Part shown: positions 19,215 to 24,251 of the stretch, in pieces | How positions within the stretch are numbered: position 1 is the stretch's first letter | Layout: each line of letters starts with the position of its first letter | Translations under genes and position numbers: made by a program | Notes under the pieces: generated by a model | The model's database searches: none | The model's input: the letters and a program-made list of their open reading frames with translations, nothing else | Told to the model about the DNA's origin: nothing | IMG/VR virus record: IMGVR_UViG_3300044712_000921 | Span: 1-24,251 of that record | Strand: one strand, 5' to 3' | DNA length: 24,251 nucleotides | DNA from: a virus

Positions 19215-20690
19215 ATGGCCGGCTTTACGATCAAGTCAGTATTCGAGGCCATCGACCGCATCACCGGTCCGGTCCGCACCATGCGTGGATCGGTCAAGGC
19301 TTTCGGCAAGGACTCCAAGGACACCTTCGGCGGTATTGCCCGCTCCGCCGGCGTACTCAAGGGGGCCATCGCCGGAGCCATCGCCGCGATTACCACCGGC
19401 GCCGCCGTGAAGGCTCTGGTCGCCTTCGCCGAGCGCGGAGACGACATCGCGCGCAACGCCGCAATCTTGGGACTTACGGCCAAGGCATACCAGGAACTAT
19501 CCTACGCCGCCCAAATGGCCGACGTCGATCAAGAGGCGTTCGCGGCCGCCTCCAAGAAGCTCAACGCCAACCTCGGTTCCCTGAAGCTCAAGACCGGCAC
19601 CCTCTACGCCGTCCTCACCAAGACAAACCCGCAGCTCGCCTTCCAGCTCCGCGCCGCAAAGGACACCGACGAAGCCTTCACCCTCATGGCCGACGCGATT
19701 GCCGCCGAGACCAACGTCCAGCGCCGCGCCACGCTCGCCCAGGCCGCATTCGGCAAGAGCGGACAAGAGTTGATTCCAATGCTCGAAGGCCTCGCCGACG
19801 CCCGAAAGGCCGCCCAAGCCGCCGGAGCCGTCATCTCCGACGAAGACGTCGCATCGGCATCGCGCTTGGATGACGCCCTGAAGCGCATTAAGGCCGCTGC
19901 TTCCGGGCCGCTTAACGCCGCCCTCGCCTCAGTCGCCGACCGGGTCGCTCCCATCATCGAGAAGATCACCGCCTGGGCGACGGCGAACCGAGAGCTAATC
20001 GACCAGAATATCGAAGGCACCTTCAACGCCATCGGGGCCGCCGTGAAGTTCGTCGGCGATGCCTGGAACTCCGGATTCATCCCGGCTATTTTGGCCGGCG
20101 TCGGAGTCTTCAAAACGATCACCGCCGCGGCCGCCATCTACTCCAGCGTCATGGCCGCCGTCAATGCGGCGCAGATCGCCGCCGCGACCTCAGGGGCTAC
20201 CCTATCGGCCATCATGCTCGCCAACCCGGTCGGCCTAGTCGCGGCCGCCGTGGCCGCCCTCGTTGCCGTCGTCATTCTGCTCGCCGCCAACTGGGACAAA
20301 GTCAAGGCCGCCGGCGCCGCCGCCTGGGAAGGCCTCAAAGCCTTCGGCGGCTGGATCGGCTCCGGCTTTCTCGCCATCCTCCGGAGCGTCGTCGGCGTCA
20401 TGGATGCGATCGCCGCCCCGTTCCGCTTCCTGGTTAACGCCGTTTCCAAGCTCGGCGGAGGCGCCGGGCTGGGCATCCAGCCGCTTTCGAACTTCTTGCC
20501 CGGCGCCGCTCCAATGCCTGTTTCTCCGAACGCCGCCGCCATCGAGTCGCGCCAGTACGCCGAATCGCGCTCCGTCCTCGACGTCAACTTCGGCGGAGCC
20601 CCGGCCGGAACGACTTTCCGACAAGCCGGCGCGGCGCCCGGCATCACCATCAACCGCGGCCCGACCCTGGCGTCCGGAGGCGCGCATTGA
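19215..20690 (+). CDS. Tail tape measure protein
   Basis: A 491-residue protein from ATG 19215 (MAGFTIKSVFEAIDRITGPV) with GGAGTAGG upstream. FEAIDRITGPVRTMRGSVKAFG is a common tape-measure opening. A long Ala-rich, helical middle follows with hydrophobic segments around 310-365 (AILAGVGVFKTITAAAAIYS, then GLVAAAVAALVAVVILLAANW). The C-terminus is Gly/Pro-rich. It sets tail length, about 0.15 nm per residue, so ~74 nm here. The placement right after the chaperone frameshift region is classic. Confidence 0.88.
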   Translation: MAGFTIKSVFEAIDRITGPVRTMRGSVKAFGKDSKDTFGGIARSAGVLKGAIAGAIAAITTGAAVKALVAFAERGDDIARNAAILGLTAKAYQELSYAAQMADVDQEAFAAASKKLNANLGSLKLKTGTLYAVLTKTNPQLAFQLRAAKDTDEAFTLMADAIAAETNVQRRATLAQAAFGKSGQELIPMLEGLADARKAAQAAGAVISDEDVASASRLDDALKRIKAAASGPLNAALASVADRVAPIIEKITAWATANRELIDQNIEGTFNAIGAAVKFVGDAWNSGFIPAILAGVGVFKTITAAAAIYSSVMAAVNAAQIAAATSGATLSAIMLANPVGLVAAAVAALVAVVILLAANWDKVKAAGAAAWEGLKAFGGWIGSGFLAILRSVVGVMDAIAAPFRFLVNAVSKLGGGAGLGIQPLSNFLPGAAPMPVSPNAAAIESRQYAESRSVLDVNFGGAPAGTTFRQAGAAPGITINRGPTLASGGAH

Positions 20691-21943
20691 GCCACCTCGA
20701 CCGCCTCCGCGTCGGAAAATACACCGCCCCCTCCGGCGCCGTTTTCCAATTCAACTTCGACGACCTCGGCCGGCAAGGCGGGAAAAAGACCGACGTCTCC
20801 GAGATCCCGCAGTCCGACTTCGCCAAAGTTCAAGACCTCGGCGCCAAAGCAACCCAGTTCCGCTTGGAGCTGTACTTCACCGGTCCCGACTACGATAAAA
20901 CCGCCGACGCATTTTGGGCCGCTCTCGGCGAGCATGGTCCCGGCCGGCTTCAACACCCGAGGTGGGGAGACCTCGACGTTCTCGCCGAGTCCTACGGTCA
21001 GGAGGAAAAGTTCGTCGACGGCCTCGGCCGGGCGGTTTTCTCGATCGACTTCATCCACGCGCCGCCGACTCCGGCCATCGCCGTCGCAATCCAGACCGCC
21101 GCCGGAGTAGTTGCCGCCGCGAAGGCATCCGCCGCCGCCGCATCCGCCGCGTTCGCATCAGGCTACACTAGCCCGGCCGGAGCCGCGGCTCCAACTGCTT
21201 CGACCGGCTTCGCCATCCCGGCCTTGCAGGACCTCATGGAGTGCAAGGATCGCCTGCGCAAGACCATGCGCGAGATCAAAAGAACTTCGCTCCGCATGGC
21301 CGGAGGCCTGAAAGAACTGTCCCAGCGGATCAACGCCGAAACCGTCGCGTTCATAAACGACCTCGACCAGCTCATCATGGCGCCAGTTGACCTCGCCGAC
21401 GCCCTTGGCTCTGTCATCGGAGCATCGGCGCTTGCGCCTGTTTCGGTCGGTATCAAGCTTTCGTCATACATCGAGGAATTCAACGCCGTCGCCTTCGGTC
21501 CGACCAGCCCGGCTCAAGCGGCCATCAACGTCCTAACCGTGCAGGCCATAGCCTCCGCCGGAATCGAGGCGTCAGCCACCGGCGACCTCGCTTCGCGCTC
21601 CGAAGCGATCGCCGCCCACGACCGTATCGTTGAGCTGTACAACCTGACCCGCTCAGCCGTCGAAAATTCCGAAGCGTCCGCCTCGTACATCGCCGACCCG
21701 GTGGCGATGCAATCCCTCGCCCAGGCCGCCGCCGCGGCGAAGGCTTACCTTCTCGAAGTATCCTTCAGCTTACGATCCGAGCGCCGCATCATCCTCAGCG
21801 GCGCTGCTACCCCCCTGGAGCTCGTCCACCGCTTCTACGGCGACGTCGACCGCCTTGACGAATTCTGCGATCAAAATCATCTCCAGGGCGATCAGCTCTT
21901 GATTGTGCCCGCCGGCGCAGAGGTTTCGTACTATGTCGGATGA
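20687..21943 (+). CDS. DNA circularisation/tail protein N-like (Mu gpN)
   Basis: A 418-residue protein. The first ~90 residues match the DNA_circ_N family: YTAPSGAVFQFNFDDLGRQGGKKTDV, GAKATQFRLELYFTGPDYDKTADAFWAAL, GPGRLQHPRWGDLDVLAESY. The middle is Ala-rich and helical. The last ~45 residues (ATPLELVHRFYGDVDRLDEF) look like a LysM-type unit. In Mu-like phages this gene follows the tape measure and builds the tube-baseplate junction; the name circularisation protein is historical. TTG 20687 has GGAGG six bases upstream and overlaps the previous stop. Confidence 0.82.
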   Translation: MSHLDRLRVGKYTAPSGAVFQFNFDDLGRQGGKKTDVSEIPQSDFAKVQDLGAKATQFRLELYFTGPDYDKTADAFWAALGEHGPGRLQHPRWGDLDVLAESYGQEEKFVDGLGRAVFSIDFIHAPPTPAIAVAIQTAAGVVAAAKASAAAASAAFASGYTSPAGAAAPTASTGFAIPALQDLMECKDRLRKTMREIKRTSLRMAGGLKELSQRINAETVAFINDLDQLIMAPVDLADALGSVIGASALAPVSVGIKLSSYIEEFNAVAFGPTSPAQAAINVLTVQAIASAGIEASATGDLASRSEAIAAHDRIVELYNLTRSAVENSEASASYIADPVAMQSLAQAAAAAKAYLLEVSFSLRSERRIILSGAATPLELVHRFYGDVDRLDEFCDQNHLQGDQLLIVPAGAEVSYYVG

Positions 21944-22958
21944 TACCGTCCGCCTATCCGTAAACGGCCGCGACTTCTCGGGCTGGACCGGCGTCACGAT
22001 CGCCATGTCGATCGACAACGTCGCCGACGCTTTTTCCGTCTCCGCCCCCTTCGATCCGGACGCGCCGGATATCCGGGCCGCCTTCAAGCCGTTCGGCTAT
22101 CAGCGCGTCGAAGTATTCGTCGGCTCTGACCGCATCCTCACCGGCTTCATCGACGCGGTTTCGCCATCAATAGATTCCGGATCACGCGGTATATCCGTCC
22201 AGGGCCGCAGCCTTCCCAGCCACCTCATCGACTGCTCCGTCTTGGGTGAGCTGGAATTCTCCGGACTTGCCCTGTCGACGATCGCTAAGGTCCTTACCGC
22301 CAAGTTCGGGATCGCGGTCCGCGCCGACAACGACACCAACCCGCTAGAAGTCGCCCGCGCCGAATACGGCCAAAGCATTGCCGATTTTCTCAACTCCCTC
22401 GCCGCCCCGCGCAACCTGTTGCTCAACTCGTCCTATTCGGGCGAGCTGGTCATCTCGTGGGCGAAGCTCCTGAAGGATAAGCCGGTGACCGCCGACCTCA
22501 CCGAAGGCATGCCGCCATTCAAGTCGGCGTCCGGCCATTTCGACGGGACGAAGCGCTTTTCCATCTACGAAGTAGCAACCCAATTCGCCGGCGAGGTCGA
22601 CCTAGTCGGTACGGCAACCGATGCCGCGATCAAGGTCTACCGGCCGCACAGCATAGCCGCTGGCGATACCGACCAGGATCCGGACATCACCGCGGCCAGG
22701 CTTCGAACGTCCAGCTTCGCCAGCTCAATAGGCGTGTCGGCCAGCGTCTCCGGCTGGCGGCGCCCGGACGGTAAGCTGTGGGCTGAGCGCCAGGCCATCA
22801 CCCTTCTGGCTCCCGGCGCCATGATCTACACACGCACGAAATTCATCATCGCCGAGGCGCAGCTTAAGCTCTCCGCCTCCGAGCGGTCAACCGACCTCCG
22901 CCTTGTCCTGCCGGAAATGTACACCGGCGACCTTCCCAAGGAGACTCCGTGGGCATAG
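21933..22958 (+). CDS. Baseplate hub protein (Mu gpP-like)
   Basis: A 341-residue protein from ATG 21933 (MSDDTVRLSVNGRDFSGWTG); it overlaps the upstream stop by 11 bases, with GAGG upstream. The longer frame to 21903 would lie inside the gpN-like end. The features DNVADAFSVSAPFDP, YQRVEVFVGSDRILTGFID and SIQGRSLPSHLIDCSV (as ISVQGRSLPSHLIDC) are typical of Mu gpP/T4 gp27-like hubs. The hub forms the trimeric centre of the baseplate and holds the spike encoded next. Confidence 0.82.
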   Translation: MSDDTVRLSVNGRDFSGWTGVTIAMSIDNVADAFSVSAPFDPDAPDIRAAFKPFGYQRVEVFVGSDRILTGFIDAVSPSIDSGSRGISVQGRSLPSHLIDCSVLGELEFSGLALSTIAKVLTAKFGIAVRADNDTNPLEVARAEYGQSIADFLNSLAAPRNLLLNSSYSGELVISWAKLLKDKPVTADLTEGMPPFKSASGHFDGTKRFSIYEVATQFAGEVDLVGTATDAAIKVYRPHSIAAGDTDQDPDITAARLRTSSFASSIGVSASVSGWRRPDGKLWAERQAITLLAPGAMIYTRTKFIIAEAQLKLSASERSTDLRLVLPEMYTGDLPKETPWA

Positions 22959-23458
22959 CCGAAATCGTCGCCATCGCTAGCTCTACGTATAAAGCCCTTC
23001 GCGGCGCCTCCGGCAAGACCGTCAACGTTAAGGCTACCGGAATCGGCGGCGCCGGCATCGAGGCCGAATACTACCAGGCCGGCGGCGTATTCCATCGCCC
23101 GCCGCGCAATGTCCGCGGCATCTTCCTCCCGATCGGGCCAGGCCGTCGCTATGGCGTAGTCATCTCCGGCGTAGCCTACAAACTCAACATCGAGGTCGAA
23201 GACGGCGAAACCGTCATCTACTCTACCGACGCCTCGGGCATCAATCTCAAGGCGAAGATAAGGCTTGGCGCGGACGGAAAAATCGCGATTTCGAACCAAA
23301 TCAAATCCCTCAAGACCGTCCTGGCCTCGCTCATCGATCACCTCTCCGGGCTCACCACGATCAACTGCGTGCCGGGGTCGCCGGTGACGCTGAACCCGGC
23401 CGTCATCGCCCAGCTCACCCAGGATAAGGTGGATCTGACGATGCTTCTCAAGGACTAA
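22949..23458 (+). CDS. Baseplate spike protein (Mu gp45/P2 gpV-like)
   Basis: A 169-residue protein starting at GTG 22949 with AAGGAG, overlapping the hub by ten bases. N-terminal helix/OB-type segment (MGIAEIVAIASSTYKALRG), then VFHRPPRNVRGIFLPIGPGRRYGVVISGVAYKLNIEVEDGETVIYSTDASGINLKAKIRLGADGKIAISNQ, a strand-rich stretch that matches the gp45-type spike stem. The C-terminal apical repeats with an HxH metal site seen in P2 gpV are not evident. It is the tail's piercing tip. Confidence 0.75.
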   Translation: MGIAEIVAIASSTYKALRGASGKTVNVKATGIGGAGIEAEYYQAGGVFHRPPRNVRGIFLPIGPGRRYGVVISGVAYKLNIEVEDGETVIYSTDASGINLKAKIRLGADGKIAISNQIKSLKTVLASLIDHLSGLTTINCVPGSPVTLNPAVIAQLTQDKVDLTMLLKD

Positions 23459-23513
23459 ACGCCCCGCCTAGCGGAGCGAAATGACCGTCGTGAGACGGAC
23501 ATAGGAGACCACC
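23459..23513 (+). promoter_or_regulatory. Structured leader, relative of the sheath leader
   Basis: CCGTC-GTGA-GACGG (23485-23498) is a hairpin with a GNRA tetraloop placed five bases before AGGAG (23503-23507). A smaller CCGC-CTA-GCGG stem lies at 23464-23474. GTCGTGAGAC is identical to a ten-base stretch at 16730-16739 in the sheath leader. The position (gene gap, just before ribosome site) is the same in both. Confidence 0.55.
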
Positions 23514-23912
23514 ATGGCGCTACTCGCACCCGACGTCGGGGAAGTGATCATGCTTTCGCGGATACTCAACAAGGCCGCTACCGGCGACGTGAAGCTGCAC
23601 TTGTACACCAACAACTACACGCCGGTTGAAGGATCGCTTTTGGCGAACTTCACTGAATGCGTTGCGACCGGGTACGCGGTCAAGACGTTGACCGGTGCGT
23701 CGTGGACGGTCGCGACGGCCGCCGGTACGACCGAAGCCAGCTACGCCGAACAGACCTTCACCTTGACCGCGTCGGCTACGGTCTACGGCTACTATGTCAC
23801 GGACAGCGCCGGAACCGGCCTTCTGTGGGCGGAGCTTTTCTCGGGCGGACCGTTCTCCATCCCCTCCGGCGGCGGCGACGTGCGCGTGACTCCGAAGATC
23901 CAGCTGGCTTAA
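23514..23912 (+). CDS. Small beta-rich virion protein, function unknown
   Basis: A 132-residue protein from ATG 23514. LYTNNYTPVEGSLLANFTECVATGYAVKTL, then SYAEQTFTLTASATVYGYYV and GLLWAELFSGGPFSIPSGGGDVRV, is a strand-rich Thr/Ala/Gly-rich pattern seen in many phage tail-region proteins of unknown role. No signal peptide or membrane segment. It sits after the spike gene and before the repeat protein, so it may belong to the baseplate or fibre, or bind the host surface. Confidence 0.65.
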   Translation: MALLAPDVGEVIMLSRILNKAATGDVKLHLYTNNYTPVEGSLLANFTECVATGYAVKTLTGASWTVATAAGTTEASYAEQTFTLTASATVYGYYVTDSAGTGLLWAELFSGGPFSIPSGGGDVRVTPKIQLA

Positions 23913-23915
23913 ACC

Positions 23916-24251
23916 TTGGCCCTCGAACTCCTCGACCTCGCCAAATGCGGCGCGGCCAAGTGCGGCCTTAGCGTTCTCAACGCGGGCCTCGTCGAGTACG
24001 AGGGCGAAGGTGTTGTCACAATAGGCGGAGCCGTCTCGGCCCGCCCATCGATCCCGGGAGCCGCCGGCGGCGAGATCACTATTGGCGGCGCCGCCGGCGT
24101 CAAAGCCGCCTACAAGCCAAGCGCCGGCGGCGAGGTGGCCCTTAGCGGAACTTCGGTGGTCAAAGCCGCCTACGCGCCCGCCGCCGGCGGCGAGATCGCC
24201 CTTGGCGGCGCCGCCGACGCTCATCCCTCGATCCCTGGAGCCGCCGGCGGA
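23916..24251 (+). CDS. Repeat-containing fibre-like protein, N-terminal part
   Basis: A frame starting at TTG 23916 is open for 112 codons to the window end. It begins ALELLDLAKCGAAKCGLSVL, then 20-residue repeats: EGVVTIGGAVSARPSIPGAA, GGEITIGGAAGVKAAYKPSA, GGEVALSGTSVVKAAYAPAA, GGEIALGGAADAHPSIPGAA. Unit variants end in PSIPGAA or KAAY-P-A. The 60-bp period is visible in DNA. Such repeats suit an extended fibre or adhesin. The ribosome site is weak, so the start may differ. The protein continues beyond the window. Confidence 0.6.
   Translation, partial: MALELLDLAKCGAAKCGLSVLNAGLVEYEGEGVVTIGGAVSARPSIPGAAGGEITIGGAAGVKAAYKPSAGGEVALSGTSVVKAAYAPAAGGEIALGGAADAHPSIPGAAGG

Overview
The window is a GC-rich segment of a tailed bacteriophage genome or prophage with a contractile (myovirus) tail. 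Lambda-type packaging and head genes are followed by a Mu-type contractile tail. There is no integrase, rRNA, tRNA or clear chromosomal gene. A ParA ATPase and a ParB-like protein in the left arm suggest a prophage kept as a low-copy plasmid (phage-plasmid), but that is inference. The host cannot be named from sequence alone. It is GC-rich, uses strong GGAGG ribosome sites, and TTG and GTG starts are unusually common.

Layout. (1) Positions 1-2008, minus strand: an accessory operon of a ribbon-helix-helix regulator, a BRO-N antirepressor-like protein and five small unknown proteins, the last cut by the window edge. (2) Positions 2020-2861: an AT-rich, plus-strand insert carrying a promoter, a second possible ribbon-helix-helix protein and a signal-peptide protein, closed by hairpins. 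(3) Positions 2856-6081, minus strand: a tightly overlapped operon reading ParA, three small cysteine-rich proteins that each begin with a beta-sliding-clamp-binding-like peptide, two small unknowns, a ParB-like protein and an AbrB-like protein. (4) Positions 6082-6629: a non-coding divergent hub with two repeat families, an AT-rich dyad, a long alternating purine-pyrimidine tract and GTTAAC sites. It is a good candidate for centromere, packaging site and/or origin. (5) Positions 6630-16711, plus strand: terminase small and large subunits, gpW-like joining protein, portal, a three-gene lysis-like cassette, S49 protease with internal scaffold start, decoration protein, major capsid protein and head-completion/tail-terminator proteins. 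(6) Positions 16792-24251, plus strand: sheath, tube, frameshifted tail-assembly chaperone, tape measure, gpN/DNA-circularisation protein, gpP-like hub, gp45-like spike, a small virion-like protein, and the start of a protein made of 20-residue repeats.

How it works together. The terminase packages DNA through the portal. The S49 protease and its nested scaffold shape the lambda-type capsid, which the gpD-like protein decorates. The Mu-like tail is built on the tape measure with the help of a -1 frameshifted chaperone. The left arm probably handles lysogenic maintenance and host take-over.

Most notable. The putative endolysin at 11570-12037 has all the M23 metallopeptidase landmarks in circularly permuted order, and its start codon is fixed by a strong ribosome site. 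Next are the three tandem clamp-motif/cysteine proteins and the repeat hub upstream of the terminase.
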